NCBI RefSeq assembly: GCF_001902295.1 | Contig: NZ_CP018335.1 | Location: 1,612,001 to 1,676,000, forward strand | DNA from: Clostridium kluyveri | Lineage (GTDB): Bacteria > Bacillota > Clostridia > Clostridiales > Clostridiaceae | DNA: 64,000 nucleotides | Direction: 5' to 3' | Part shown: in pieces, positions 24,455 to 34,184 of the stretch | Numbering within the stretch: the first letter of the stretch is position 1 | How the letters are laid out: every line of letters starts with the position of its first letter | Notes under the pieces: generated by a model | What the model was told of the DNA's origin: nothing | What the model saw: the letters and a program-made list of their open reading frames with translations, nothing else | The model's database searches: none | Made by a program: the position numbers and the translations under genes

Positions 24455-25678
24455 ATGAAGAAACCAGAGCTTTTAGCCCCAGCTGGAAACTTGGAGAAAC
24501 TAAAGACAGCCATAAATTTTGGGGCTGATGCAGTTTATCTTGGAGGAAGCAGACTGAATTTAAGGGCCTTTGCAGATAACTTTACAGATGAGGAGCTAAG
24601 AGAAGGAATAGAGTATGCCCATAGTAGAGGCAAGAAGGTATTTATAACTGTAAATGTATTTCCTCACAATGAAGATTTAAAAGGATTGGAAGATTATTTA
24701 AAAAAATTATATGAATTAAAAGCAGATGCAATACTTGTGTCAGATCCGGGAATAATAATGACTGCAAAGGAAGTTGTCCCTGATTTGGAATTGCATTTAA
24801 GTACTCAGGCCAATAATGTGAATTGGAAGTCTGCCAGCTTTTGGCATAGTCAGGGTATGAAAAGGATAGTGCTTGCAAGAGAGTTATCCTTCCAGGAAAT
24901 AAGAGAGATAAGGGAACATCTATCAGAAGACTGTGAAATAGAAGCTTTTGTTCACGGTTCCATGTGTATATCCTATTCAGGTAGGTGCATGCTTTCAAAT
25001 TACATGACAGGAAGAGATTCAAATAGAGGCCAGTGTGCTCAACCCTGTAGATATAAGTATTATTTAATGGAGGAAAAAAGACCTGGAGAATATTTTCCTG
25101 TATTTGAAGATGATAGAGGAGCTTATATACTAAATTCAAAAGATCTCTGCATGATAGAGCATATTCCTGAATTAGTAGAATGTGGTATAAACTCATTTAA
25201 AATAGAGGGAAGAATGAAAAGTTCTTATTATGTGGCTACTGTAGTAAAAGCTTATAGAAGAGCTATTGATGCCTATTTTAAGGATCCAAAGAATTATGTG
25301 TTTCAAAATAAATGGATGGAAGATTTGATTAAAGCAAGTCATAGAGTTTATTTTACAGGATTTTATTTTGGGGATACTTCTAGTGAAATCCATGAGACTT
25401 CTTCTTATATAAGAGATTACGATATAGTAGGTATAGTGAAGAGTTATGATGGCCGCAAGGGCATAGCAGTTATAGAACAGAGAAATAAAGTTTTTGATGG
25501 AGATAATGTAGAGGTATTGAGACCAGAAGGAGACAGCTTTTATGTAAATCTAGATGATATGAAAGATGAAGAAGGTAAAAAAATAGAAGCTGCACCGGTG
25601 GCTCAAATGATATTTACAGCTAAAGTAGGTAGAGAGCTTCAAGAGGGAGATATGCTTATAAAATTAAAAAAATTGTAA
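24455..25678 (+). CDS. trhP: U32 family protein, probable tRNA uridine-34 hydroxylation factor TrhP
   Basis: 407 aa. Peptidase-U32 signature: FGADAVYLGG, HLSTQANNVNWKSA, ARELSFQEI, EAFVHGSMCISYSGRCMLS, RDSNRGQCAQPCRYKY and NSFKIEGRMKS. The clustered cysteines fit the Fe-S/prephenate-dependent TrhP group that makes 5-hydroxyuridine at tRNA position 34. It starts one base after trmR, whose enzyme would methylate the product. Bacillus has two copies (yrrN, yrrO); only one is present here. The older name, collagenase-like peptidase, is less likely to describe its role. Confidence 0.85.
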   Translation: MKKPELLAPAGNLEKLKTAINFGADAVYLGGSRLNLRAFADNFTDEELREGIEYAHSRGKKVFITVNVFPHNEDLKGLEDYLKKLYELKADAILVSDPGIIMTAKEVVPDLELHLSTQANNVNWKSASFWHSQGMKRIVLARELSFQEIREIREHLSEDCEIEAFVHGSMCISYSGRCMLSNYMTGRDSNRGQCAQPCRYKYYLMEEKRPGEYFPVFEDDRGAYILNSKDLCMIEHIPELVECGINSFKIEGRMKSSYYVATVVKAYRRAIDAYFKDPKNYVFQNKWMEDLIKASHRVYFTGFYFGDTSSEIHETSSYIRDYDIVGIVKSYDGRKGIAVIEQRNKVFDGDNVEVLRPEGDSFYVNLDDMKDEEGKKIEAAPVAQMIFTAKVGRELQEGDMLIKLKKL

Positions 25679-25755
25679 ATATATTTCAATAATTATTTAT
25701 TGATGAATAAAATGCCTTATTTTGGACAAAAATTTAGTCTAGATGAGGTGTTTTT

Positions 25756-27417
25756 ATGTTGAAAATAAATAGAAATTTAATAAAGAATAGGCAGTGCATT
25801 TTATTTTTAATTTTTAATATTATATTTCTGATGCTGTATTTTAAAATAATAAGCCTGCAGTATTTAAAAGAAGATGAACTTAGTGTAATGGCTAATTCTC
25901 AGTATTCCTATAAAGAATCTTTAACAGATGCCAATTATATACTATATGATTGTAATGGACAACAGCTTATGAATTATAATAAAGAGTATTATGTTGTAAT
26001 ATCACCAGACATATTTTTGAAGGATAATCCAGATGTGAATTCAGAAAGCATGTTGACATTAATATATACTCTTAGAAACTATAATGAGAATTATGATCTG
26101 GCTAAGGTTGGCATATTGAATACCAGTGAAAAATTATACTATCAGATTGACTTAAGTACTTATAATAAATTAAAAAATATACATGATGTAAACGGATTTT
26201 ATACATATGAATATTCCCCTTTAAATAGAACTGGAGTATGGAGTATAGAAAATTTACTGTTAAATCCCAAGAGAACTGCGGATAATACAATGAAATCTAA
26301 GGATTCTCTGGAGATGAAGATATATGAAAAGACTAAGGATAATGAAAAGTCTCAAATTGTATTTGAAAGGGATGCAAACGGTAAAATAATAAACCAAAAA
26401 ACTACTTTGCCTGAAAATAATGTAAATGTAAGGTTAACTTTAGATAAAAGCGTACAAAATGGCATAAAAGAAATATTAAATACCAGTGAAAACAAAAATT
26501 TTGGCCAAATTGGAGTTGTGCTAATGGAAGCCAGTACTGGAAAAATAAAAGCTCTAGTACAAAAAGATGATACAAAACCTAATGTGAATTTAGGTATTGC
26601 TACTAATCATGGTTTTTTTCCGGGCTCTACATTTAAAGTTATTGTAGAAGAAGCTGGACTTGATAAAGGCATAATAAAAACAAATGATAAATTTACCAGT
26701 AAGGGGTTATATGGAGAAGAGAGCGAAAAGTATAATGTTTTAACACCAGAGGAAGCTCTGACACTGTCTTCTAATGATGTATTTGCACAAATAGGTAATA
26801 AAGTTGGATTTAATAATTTTTATGATAATGCAAAATCTCAGGGATTATTTGACAAAGTTTTAAATTTAGATGGAGAGAAAGAAGGAATATTTGAAGTCAA
26901 AAATCCTAATGTTAGTGATGGTAGTGTAGGACTTGCAGCTATAGGGCAAAATGTAAGAATAACGCCAATAGAAGCTATAAGTATACCAAATACGGTTGTA
27001 AATGATGGAGTGTATGTTAAACCTTATTTATTAGATGCTTATGTAGATAACCAAAATAATACTATAGAATCCTTAAATACAACAAGTAACTCCGTAATAA
27101 AAAAATCTACTGCAGAAGAGATGAAAGCTCAAATGATAAATGTGGTAGAAAATGGAACCGGTGAAGCTGCATATATAGATGGTATGGAAATAGGAGGAAA
27201 GACTGGAAGCACTCAAAGGATAGAATTGACAGGACAAAATAAAAATGCAGAAGAACACTCTGATGGATGGTTTGTAGGATTTTTTAAGGTTTCTGGAAAA
27301 TATTATTCTATGGCTGTATTTGTTCAAGATATAGACAAAGATAGTGAAAGTGGAGGAAACACGGCAGCTCCAATTTTTAAAAATATAGTTTTAAAGATAA
27401 CACCTTATTTAAAATAA
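25756..27417 (+). CDS. Class B penicillin-binding protein (FtsI/PbpA-type transpeptidase)
   Basis: 553 aa. One N-terminal membrane anchor (about 12-35), a non-catalytic dimerisation region, then the transpeptidase domain with all three motifs: STFK (in FPGSTFKV), SSN (in LTLSSNDVF) and KTGS (in IGGKTGSTQ). It cross-links peptidoglycan stems outside the membrane and is the beta-lactam target. There are no PASTA domains and the length is short for SpoVD or PbpB. Its place just upstream of sigK suggests, but does not show, a role in cell-wall or cortex synthesis in sporulation. Confidence 0.9.
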   Translation: MLKINRNLIKNRQCILFLIFNIIFLMLYFKIISLQYLKEDELSVMANSQYSYKESLTDANYILYDCNGQQLMNYNKEYYVVISPDIFLKDNPDVNSESMLTLIYTLRNYNENYDLAKVGILNTSEKLYYQIDLSTYNKLKNIHDVNGFYTYEYSPLNRTGVWSIENLLLNPKRTADNTMKSKDSLEMKIYEKTKDNEKSQIVFERDANGKIINQKTTLPENNVNVRLTLDKSVQNGIKEILNTSENKNFGQIGVVLMEASTGKIKALVQKDDTKPNVNLGIATNHGFFPGSTFKVIVEEAGLDKGIIKTNDKFTSKGLYGEESEKYNVLTPEEALTLSSNDVFAQIGNKVGFNNFYDNAKSQGLFDKVLNLDGEKEGIFEVKNPNVSDGSVGLAAIGQNVRITPIEAISIPNTVVNDGVYVKPYLLDAYVDNQNNTIESLNTTSNSVIKKSTAEEMKAQMINVVENGTGEAAYIDGMEIGGKTGSTQRIELTGQNKNAEEHSDGWFVGFFKVSGKYYSMAVFVQDIDKDSESGGNTAAPIFKNIVLKITPYLK

Positions 27418-27509
27418 AATATAAAAAATTAAATAAATTTCTTTATATATGCACTTTTTAAAAAGGCTGTTCATAGTATATTAATAAGCACTATTAGGAG
27501 GAGCAGCCA

Positions 27510-28211
27510 GTGTTTTTAACAAATTGCTTATTAGACATTCTAGGAAATGTAGTGTTTATGACAGCTTATGTTACTAATAATAGTTCATTTCCTCAACCTT
27601 TAAATGATGAAGAAGAAAGATATTATTTAAGGAAATTAAAAGAAGGAGATTTGCTTGCTAAAAGTATTTTAGTGGAGAGAAATTTAAGACTGGTAGCACA
27701 TATTGTAAAAAAATATTCATATCCTGGTAAAGATGTGGATGATTTGATTTCTATTGGAACTGTGGGGTTAATTAAAGCAATAGATTCCTTTGATTCATGT
27801 AAGGGTACCAGGCTTGCAACATATGCGGCAAAATGCATAGAAAATGAAATATTAATGCTTATAAGGAATAATAAAAAAATTAAAAATGAAGTATATCTTC
27901 AGGATCCAATAGGTGTAGATAAGGAAGGCAATGAAATATCTCTTATGGATGTACTAAGTAGTGATGAAGATTCTATAATTGAAATAGTAGAACAAAAAAT
28001 ACAAGTAAAAAAATTATATTCTAAAATAAATACCTGTCTATCTCAAAGGGAAAAAAGTGTAGTGGAAATGAGGTATGGGCTTTTAGAAGGCAAGCCAAAA
28101 ACTCAGAGGGAAATAGCTAAAATTCTGGGAATATCTAGATCTTATGTATCCAGAATTGAAAAAAAAGCTTTAAAGAAGTTATATAAAGAACTAAATTATG
28201 GTGCAAAGTAA
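27510..28211 (+). CDS. sigK: Sporulation sigma factor SigK (uninterrupted)
   Basis: 233 aa with a GTG start after GGAGGAG. A hydrophobic pro-sequence (about 1-20) is followed by sigma-70 region 2 (ERNLRLVAHIVKKY, DLISIGTVGLIKAIDSFD, RLATYAAKCIENEIL) and region 4 (LSQREKSVVEMRYGL, ISRSYVSRIEKKALKKL). SigK drives late mother-cell genes. The coding sequence is continuous, with no skin-type prophage interruption. In clostridia SigK can also act early, and the pro-sequence implies processing. Confidence 0.93.
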   Translation: MFLTNCLLDILGNVVFMTAYVTNNSSFPQPLNDEEERYYLRKLKEGDLLAKSILVERNLRLVAHIVKKYSYPGKDVDDLISIGTVGLIKAIDSFDSCKGTRLATYAAKCIENEILMLIRNNKKIKNEVYLQDPIGVDKEGNEISLMDVLSSDEDSIIEIVEQKIQVKKLYSKINTCLSQREKSVVEMRYGLLEGKPKTQREIAKILGISRSYVSRIEKKALKKLYKELNYGAK

Positions 28212-28541
28212 TATTAGGAGCAATAATGAAAGTAGAATTAATGTTTTTAATAAATTCCATTGTATATGTTAGGTTATATATCAAAAATTATAATAAAACA
28301 TATACGTGGAATTTATAATAGTATTTATATATCTTTAGGTTCTATAAAAAATAACTTTATCTAAATTTAAAATATATATAAAAATTTAGAAATAAAAGAC
28401 GATTATAGATAAGGAGTAGTTTACCTAATGGCTAGCAAATTTATCTTTAGTCAATTGCATAGTGTAAAAGTAGCTGTTATGAGTCTTATTTTTATACATT
28501 AATAGTGTAAATAGCAAATGTGTGTGAAAGGGGAGCCTAAA
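28212..28541. other. Intergenic region between sigK and pilT
   Basis: AT-rich. The only coding signal is a 24-codon reading frame at 28428-28502 behind AAGGAG. No clear hairpin terminator follows sigK; TATACGTGGAATTTATAATAG near 28300 is promoter-like but lacks a good -35. Nothing else was recognised. Confidence 0.4.
28428..28502 (+). CDS. Possible small protein, 24 aa
   Basis: ATG 28428 follows AAGGAG by about 11 bases and opens a 24-residue frame (MASKFIFSQLHSVKV..., with a hydrophobic end VAVMSLIFIH), ending 39 bases before the pilT start. It could be a leader peptide or chance. No homologue is recognised. Confidence 0.2.
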   Translation: MASKFIFSQLHSVKVAVMSLIFIH

Positions 28542-29597
28542 GTGGTATCACTAAAAAATTTATTGGAAAAAACTATAGAGGAAAATGCATCAGATTTACA
28601 TCTCACAGTGGGAGCGCCTCCTGTTATGAGAATAGATGGAAAACTTAAAAGATTGGGAAAGGAAAAATTGCAACCATCAGATACAGATAGATTTAGTAGA
28701 GAAATATTAGAAGAAGATTATGAAAAGTATATGAAAATTGGTGAAATTGATATATCTTTTTCTGTAGCAGGACTTGGAAGATTCAGAGTAAATGTGTTTA
28801 AACAAAGAGGGAGTAGTGCTATTGCAGTAAGAGTTGTAGGATTGAAGGTACCTACTTTAAATGAACTTAATTTTCCTCCAGTGATAAAAGAATTATTAAG
28901 TCATAAGAGAGGATTAAATCTAGTAACAGGTCCTACCGGCTGTGGAAAAAGTACAACCCTAGCAGCTATGATAAATGAAATAAATTCTAATAGAGCAGCC
29001 CATATAATAACCCTTGAAGATCCTATAGAATATTTACATAAGCATAATAAGTCTTTAATAAGTCAAAGGGAAATAGGCAAGGATTCTTTAAGCTATGCTA
29101 ATGCTTTAAAGGCAGTATTAAGAGAAGATCCTGATGTGATTTTAGTCGGAGAAATGAGAGATTTAGAGACAATATCTATTGCACTTACTGCTGCTGAAAC
29201 TGGCCATATGGTGCTTTCTACTTTACATACTGTAGGTGCAGCTCAAACTATAGATAGAATTATAGATGTATTTCCACCTCATCAACAACAGCAAATAAAA
29301 ATACAGTTATCTGCAGTAATAAAGGGAATAGTATCTCAGCAGCTTTTATCAAAGTCAAATGGAGATGGAAGAATAGCTGCACTTGAAATTATGATTGCCA
29401 CAGAGGCTATTAAAAACATGATAAGGGAAGGCAAGACTCACCAAATAGAATCTTCTATACAAACGGGTATAAAATATGGAATGAAAACAATGGACATGTC
29501 TTTAGCAGAACTTTATAGAAAAGGATATATAACTTATGAATCTGCTCTTGCCTATTCTATCGATCACAATATACTTACTCGGATGATGTCTTTATAA
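28542..29597 (+). CDS. pilT: Twitching-motility ATPase PilT
   Basis: 351 aa from GTG 28542, placed seven bases after GGGGAG; the longer in-frame ATG start would add an atypical tail to the conserved beginning (LLEKTIEENASDLHLTVG). Walker A GPTGCGKST, Asp box TLEDPIEY, Walker B DVILVGEMRD and His box TGHMVLSTLHT are intact. PilT is a hexameric motor that retracts type IV pili. No other pilus gene is nearby, so it is an orphan retraction ATPase serving a pilus locus elsewhere. Confidence 0.94.
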   Translation: MVSLKNLLEKTIEENASDLHLTVGAPPVMRIDGKLKRLGKEKLQPSDTDRFSREILEEDYEKYMKIGEIDISFSVAGLGRFRVNVFKQRGSSAIAVRVVGLKVPTLNELNFPPVIKELLSHKRGLNLVTGPTGCGKSTTLAAMINEINSNRAAHIITLEDPIEYLHKHNKSLISQREIGKDSLSYANALKAVLREDPDVILVGEMRDLETISIALTAAETGHMVLSTLHTVGAAQTIDRIIDVFPPHQQQQIKIQLSAVIKGIVSQQLLSKSNGDGRIAALEIMIATEAIKNMIREGKTHQIESSIQTGIKYGMKTMDMSLAELYRKGYITYESALAYSIDHNILTRMMSL

Positions 29598-29610
29598 ATA
29601 GGATATAATA

Positions 29611-29640
29611 AAAAATAAAACTGAAGAGTTTTATTTTTTA
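29611..29640 (+). terminator. Terminator after pilT
   Basis: AAAAATAAAACT, loop GAAG, AGTTTTATTTTT: a 12-bp hairpin ending in T residues, 14 bases after pilT. Confidence 0.8.
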
Positions 29641-29655
29641 TATAAAGCTGTTTTA

Positions 29656-29702
29656 CAATTCTCTTAACCATGTAAAAATAATTTACATAATTAAGAGAAT
29701 TG
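29656..29702. repeat. Long hairpin upstream of the glycosyltransferase
   Basis: CAATTCTCTTAA and ATGTAAA pair with TTTACAT and TTAAGAGAATTG: 19 bp in two blocks with a symmetric two-base internal loop and a 5-base apical loop. It lacks a following T run, so it may be a regulatory dyad or RNA hairpin rather than a terminator. Confidence 0.6.
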
Positions 29703-29758
29703 CTATAGTAATTAATTCTTATTTATGCTAAAATAACCTTGAATTAGGGGGGATTAAA

Positions 29759-31033
29759 TTGAGCATATTTAAAGAAATAATTCTTAATGCCTCTCGTGTT
29801 TTAACTTACATGGTCTATATAATATCAATATATTATCTGTGTATATCGTTTTTTGGAATATGGAAAAGAAGGGATGAACAAGAGGTAGAGCCTAAGAATA
29901 GTTTTGCATTAATTGTAGCTGCTCATAATGAAGAAATTGTAATTAAAGATATTTTAGAAAGCTTAAATGGACTTGAATATCCTAAAGAATTATATGATGT
30001 TTTTGTTATTGCAGATAACTGTACGGATAAGACGGCAATAAAAGCTAGAGAAAAAGGTGCCCTAGTGTATGAAAGGGTTGACGGTAGTAAAAGAGGTAAA
30101 GGATATGCACTGGAATGGATGTTTCGAAAAATTTTTAACATGAAAAGAAAATATGATGCAATTGCTATATTTGATGCGGACAATCTTGTACATAAAAATT
30201 TTTTAAAAGAGATGAATAAACAACTTTCTAGGGGGTATAAAGTTGTCCAGGGATATTTAGATAGTAAAAATCCTTATGATACTTGGATAACAGGAAGCTA
30301 TTCCATAGCATTTTGGACCTGTAATAGAATGTTTCAACTAGCTAGAAGTAATTTGGGATTGTCAACCCAGTTAGGTGGAACTGGTTTTTGTATAAATACA
30401 GATATTTTACAGAAATTAGGATGGGGTGCAACTTGTCTTACAGAAGATTTAGAATTTACCTGTAAGTTGGTTTTATATGGGTATAAAATAGGATGGGCTC
30501 ATAATGCTATAATATACGATGAAAAGCCTCTTACACTTTTTCAATCATGGAAACAGCGTAAGAGGTGGATGCAAGGGTTTGCAGATGTATCAAGCAGATA
30601 TTTTTTTAAACTTATAAAAAAATCAATAAAAACTTTTGATTTTGTTCTCTTTGATTGTGCTCTATACAGCATTCAACCTATAATAACTGTACTCATAGGA
30701 TTATCTGTTGTAAGTGGAGGAGTTCAGTATCTTATGAGAACATACCACCTAATATCCAATTTTAATACAGTGGTATATTCAGTGAATTTTAATTTGCTTA
30801 CAATATCAGCGGTGTTACTTTCAATATTACAATTTATATATACTCCATTTATGTTGGTTTTAGAAAAAAAATTAGATTTAAAAATATTTTTTTACTACAT
30901 AGTTTATCCTATTTATGCAATTACATGGTTTCCTATCTCGGTGCAGGGTATTATGAATAAAAATGATAAAGAATGGAGTCACACTACCCACAGTCGAAGT
31001 ATAAAAATAAAAGAATTAGAGAAAGTTAATTAA
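29759..31033 (+). CDS. Processive family 2 glycosyltransferase, membrane-bound
   Basis: 424 aa with a TTG start after GGGGGGA. One N-terminal membrane helix, then a GT-A domain with VAAHNEE, DNCTDKT, FDADN, GGTGFCI, TEDLEF and the QRKRWMQG motif of processive polysaccharide synthases, then three to four C-terminal helices. This D,D,D,Q(R)xRW set is that of hyaluronan/cellulose/PNAG-type synthases, which polymerise and extrude glycan. The polymer cannot be told. It stands alone between two terminators. Confidence 0.87.
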   Translation: MSIFKEIILNASRVLTYMVYIISIYYLCISFFGIWKRRDEQEVEPKNSFALIVAAHNEEIVIKDILESLNGLEYPKELYDVFVIADNCTDKTAIKAREKGALVYERVDGSKRGKGYALEWMFRKIFNMKRKYDAIAIFDADNLVHKNFLKEMNKQLSRGYKVVQGYLDSKNPYDTWITGSYSIAFWTCNRMFQLARSNLGLSTQLGGTGFCINTDILQKLGWGATCLTEDLEFTCKLVLYGYKIGWAHNAIIYDEKPLTLFQSWKQRKRWMQGFADVSSRYFFKLIKKSIKTFDFVLFDCALYSIQPIITVLIGLSVVSGGVQYLMRTYHLISNFNTVVYSVNFNLLTISAVLLSILQFIYTPFMLVLEKKLDLKIFFYYIVYPIYAITWFPISVQGIMNKNDKEWSHTTHSRSIKIKELEKVN

Positions 31034-31053
31034 GGTTATAAATATAATTTTGA

Positions 31054-31088
31054 TTTAAGGGAAAAAACTGTAGGTTTTTTCCCTTAAA
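31054..31088 (+). terminator. Terminator after the glycosyltransferase
   Basis: TTTAAGGGAAAAAAC, loop TGTAG, GTTTTTTCCCTTAAA: a perfect 15-bp stem, symmetric and likely bidirectional. Confidence 0.8.
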
Positions 31089-31550
31089 TATATATTAGGG
31101 TTAATTTGGAATATATCATAATATAATTAGTTTAATATTATAAATATATTCCAATATAATAACATTACTATGAATAAATTTAATATTTTATATGAAATTA
31201 CTATGAAATTATATTTAAAAAAATTAATGAATTGTAAATGAAATAAAGTTTCAGGAGGAAAAAAGGCTTTGTTTTGGATAAATATGAATTTAATTCCAAT
31301 CCATATTATTTAACTGTATTTGAGATTTTATTAAAATGTGATAAAATATAAGAGGAAATTTAGCTTTTTTGTTGAATATATATTTTTGACGGTTTCCTTT
31401 ATTCTATGGTTGATAATTTAATACTTTAGTTAATTCAATTATAGGTAGTAATATATAATTTTATTATTAGGAATGAAGTAAGTTAAGTTGCTAGTAATAA
31501 TTTGTATGAAGATTAAATTGTCCTAAGATTTGAATTAAGTAGTGTTTTTG
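31089..31550. other. Long AT-rich intergenic region before ftsA
   Basis: No established gene. It holds an 11-bp perfect inverted repeat TTGGAATATAT/ATATATTCCAA at 31106-31116 and 31144-31154, whose loop can fold further (ATAATAT/AATATTAT), a small reading frame at 31274-31351, and AGGAGGAAAAAAGG at 31253-31266. The rest is low-complexity A/T. Confidence 0.4.
31274..31351 (+). CDS. Possible small protein, 25 aa
   Basis: TTG 31274 follows AAAAGG by eight bases, with AGGAGG a little further upstream. It encodes MDKYEFNSNPYYLTVFEILL plus five residues. The composition looks protein-like (no low-complexity runs) but no family is recognised. It may also be chance. Confidence 0.2.
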   Translation: MDKYEFNSNPYYLTVFEILLKCDKI

Positions 31551-31707
31551 ATATATCAAATGATTTTAATATTCACATGGAGTTTGCTATGATAAATAGT
31601 TTTCTCCACATGAATTTTAGAAAAACTTATCTGGAAACGCAGTAGTGATTATTCTCTATTTTAAACAATCTGGAGATATTAGTAACAGATGGATGTTTCT
31701 GGATAAA
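31551..31707 (+). repeat. Repeated structured element, copy 2 (ftsA leader)
   Basis: Aligns with copy 1 almost end to end: 5' tag ATATATCAAATGATT, the hairpin ATTCACATGGAG/CTCCACATGAAT (31571-31582 with 31604-31615), AGTTTGCT in its loop, TTAGAAAAACTTATC, AGTAGTG, and the closing GGATAA at 31701-31706. The first pair of the hairpin core is A-T here and G-C in copy 1, a compensatory change. It ends about 70 bases before the ftsA start. Confidence 0.8.
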
Positions 31708-31777
31708 TTAATGATAAGTGGTAAAAATCCACTTGAATCCGAAAAGTCTGTTTATGAAAAAAAGGGGGACATACTTT

Positions 31778-33046
31778 ATGAGTGGATATATAATTGGAAT
31801 AGATATAGGCTCATCCAATATTTGTGCTGCAGCAGGAAAAGTGGAAAGAAACGGAAAGATGCAAATATTAGGGATAACTTCTTCAGGCTGTAATGGTGTG
31901 AAGAAAGGAATAGTTGTGGATATAGATAAAACCTCTGAATCTATAAAAAATTGCATAAGTTCATTGGAGAGAATGATAGATATTAAAATAAATGAGGCAT
32001 ATATATCTTTGCCTGGAGGAATAAGTGAACTTATTTGGAATAAAGGGGTAATTGCTGTATCGTCAGAAGATCGTGAAATAAGGTATAACGATGTTAAAAG
32101 AGTTTTAAAAGCAGCTAAAATTATTACTATTCCAAACGACAAAGAAGTTATAGGGGTAATACCTGAGCAGTACATAATTGACGGTTATGATAATATAAAA
32201 GACCCTATTGGTATGAATGGACTTAGACTGGAAGTGGATGCCCAGATAATACTGGCTCGTTCAACCATAATAAACAATATTTTTAAAAGTGTAAATAAGG
32301 CAGGAATAAAGGTGCTTGGAATAGTATTTCAACCTATAGCTATATCCCAAGTAGTATTAAAAGAAGAGGAGATTCAAAGGGGAGTAGCTCTTGTAGATGT
32401 GGGTTCAGAGTCTATAAATATTTATATATATGAAGGAGGAATTTTAAGAAGTATAAGTACTATAGCTTTAGGTGGAAGTATTATAACAAATGATATTGCA
32501 GTATGTCTTAAGCTTCCTTTTTCAGAGGCAGAAAAACTTAAAATAAAATATGGGAGTGTAAGTGCGGATCCAGGGAAGAAAAGCTTAAAAATAGAGGTTA
32601 ATGCAGACTATAATAAGGTTAAAGTTGATTATGATATTTTAGTTCAGATTATGGAAGCTAGGGTTGAAGAATTATTCTCTATAATAGATAAGGAAGTAAG
32701 AGTTTCTGAATACTATGATAAGCTTTCAGGTATAGTTTTAGTAGGAGGGGGTATAGCTACAATAAAGGGTATAGAAGATTTTGGTAAAAATCTGTTAGAA
32801 AAATTTATGAGGATTGGAACTACGAAATATATAGGGGCCTCAAGTCCGCTGTATGTTACAGCAGTTGGTATAGTAAAGGATGTTTCTAATTCAATAAAAT
32901 ATAAAAATATAGATACTACAACGAATAAAAATGAAGATGTAACTAGTTATGAGGAAATAGCTGTGGGATTAGGAAAGAAGAATGATAAGGATAAACATAT
33001 GGGGTTTGTAACAAAAATAAAAGAATTTTTTACGGACTTTTTTTAA
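31778..33046 (+). CDS. ftsA: Cell division protein FtsA
   Basis: 422 aa from ATG 31778, behind AAAGGGGGA; the frame is open 20 codons further up but without a ribosome site and inside the leader element. Actin-fold protein: phosphate-1 motif GIDIGSSNI, the SHS2-like 1C subdomain, phosphate-2 [12 protein letters not shown], and the GGGIATIKG adenosine motif. The end [15 protein letters not shown] is the amphipathic membrane-targeting helix. FtsA anchors FtsZ filaments to the membrane. It lies 19 bases upstream of ftsZ. Confidence 0.93.
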   Translation: MSGYIIGIDIGSSNICAAAGKVERNGKMQILGITSSGCNGVKKGIVVDIDKTSESIKNCISSLERMIDIKINEAYISLPGGISELIWNKGVIAVSSEDREIRYNDVKRVLKAAKIITIPNDKEVIGVIPEQYIIDGYDNIKDPIGMNGLRLEVDAQIILARSTIINNIFKSVNKAGIKVLGIVFQPIAISQVVLKEEEIQRGVALVDVGSESINIYIYEGGILRSISTIALGGSIITNDIAVCLKLPFSEAEKLKIKYGSVSADPGKKSLKIEVNADYNKVKVDYDILVQIMEARVEELFSIIDKEVRVSEYYDKLSGIVLVGGGIATIKGIEDFGKNLLEKFMRIGTTKYIGASSPLYVTAVGIVKDVSNSIKYKNIDTTTNKNEDVTSYEEIAVGLGKKNDKDKHMGFVTKIKEFFTDFF

Positions 33047-33065
33047 TAAGGGAGGTTTAGGTATT

Positions 33066-34184
33066 GTGTTAGATTTTGATGTAGATGTTCAGCAATTTGC
33101 ACAGATAAAAGTAATAGGATGTGGCGGCGGGGGAAATAATGCAGTAAATAGAATGATAAAAGAAGGATTAAAAAATGTTGAGTTTATAGCTATAAATACA
33201 GATAAACAGGCATTAATGCTTTCACAGGCGTCGCAAAAAATACAGATAGGAGATAAGCTTACTAAAGGACTTGGAGCAGGAGCAAATCCTGAAATAGGAC
33301 AAAAAGCTGCAGAGGAGAATAAGGATGAGATAACACAAGCTATAAAAGGGGCAGATATGGTATTTATTACAGCAGGAATGGGAGGCGGAACTGGAACTGG
33401 GGCGGCACCTATAATTGCAGAAATTGCTAAATCCATGGGAATACTCACAGTAGGAGTAGTTACAAAGCCTTTCCCTTTCGAGGGCAGGAAAAGGATGCTG
33501 CATGCAGAAATGGGTATAAAAAATTTAAAGGATAAGGTAGATACCTTAGTTACAATTCCAAATGAAAGACTTCTTTCTGTAGTAGATAAAAAGACAACTT
33601 TAATGGAATCTTTTAGATTTGCGGATGATATATTAAGACAAGGTGTACAAGGTATATCAGATTTAATAACCATACCTGGTCTTGTAAATTTAGATTTTGC
33701 AGATGTAAGGACAATTATGATAGATAAAGGTCTTGCTCACATGGGAGTAGGGAAAGGAAATGGAGATAATAGAGCACAGGATGCTGCAAAGCAGGCTATA
33801 TCCAGTCCGCTGCTGGAAACCTCTATAGTAGGAGCTACTGGAGTTCTACTGAATATAACTGGTGGACAGGATCTTGGATTATTAGAAATAAATGAAGCTG
33901 CAGAAATAGTTCAGGAAGCGGCAGATCCTGACGCTAATATAATATTTGGAGCTGTTATAGATGAGAATATAAAAGATGAAATAAGAATTACAGTTATAGC
34001 CACAGGTTTTGAAGCTGAAAAGGATGAAATTAAAGAAGATTTAACTGTAAAAAAGGATATTAAAAAATCTCAATCCAATAATATAATCAATAGTAAAAAT
34101 GAAGCTGCTGCTTCTGTGGAATATGACAAGTTTAATGAAAATGATTTAGAAATACCTGCTTTTTTAAGAAGGCAGAAAAAATAA
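33066..34184 (+). CDS. ftsZ: Cell division GTPase FtsZ
   Basis: 372 aa, GTG start after GGGAGG. Tubulin-like GTPase: [13 protein letters not shown], the tubulin signature [10 protein letters not shown], the synergy-loop region and [12 protein letters not shown] variable linker leads to the C-terminal peptide IPAFLRRQ, which binds FtsA and SepF. It forms the Z-ring for division and for the asymmetric sporulation septum. Confidence 0.98.
   Translation: MLDFDVDVQQFAQIKVIGCGGGGNNAVNRMIKEGLKNVEFIAINTDKQALMLSQASQKIQIGDKLTKGLGAGANPEIGQKAAEENKDEITQAIKGADMVFITAGMGGGTGTGAAPIIAEIAKSMGILTVGVVTKPFPFEGRKRMLHAEMGIKNLKDKVDTLVTIPNERLLSVVDKKTTLMESFRFADDILRQGVQGISDLITIPGLVNLDFADVRTIMIDKGLAHMGVGKGNGDNRAQDAAKQAISSPLLETSIVGATGVLLNITGGQDLGLLEINEAAEIVQEAADPDANIIFGAVIDENIKDEIRITVIATGFEAEKDEIKEDLTVKKDIKKSQSNNIINSKNEAAASVEYDKFNENDLEIPAFLRRQKK

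Noticed and set aside
24642..25196. Minus-strand frame of 184 codons opposite trhP
   Set aside because: Shadow of the U32 gene; Leu/Tyr/His-rich with no motif and no ribosome binding site.
31645..31893. 82-codon frame overlapping the ftsA start
   Set aside because: Runs through repeat element copy 2 and the ftsA 5' end in another frame; no motif or ribosome site.
33089..33673. Long minus-strand reading frame inside ftsZ (194 codons)
   Set aside because: It is the complement of a strongly coding gene, has no family motif or ribosome site, and its Ile/Pro/Ser-rich content is what antisense of AT-rich coding DNA gives.
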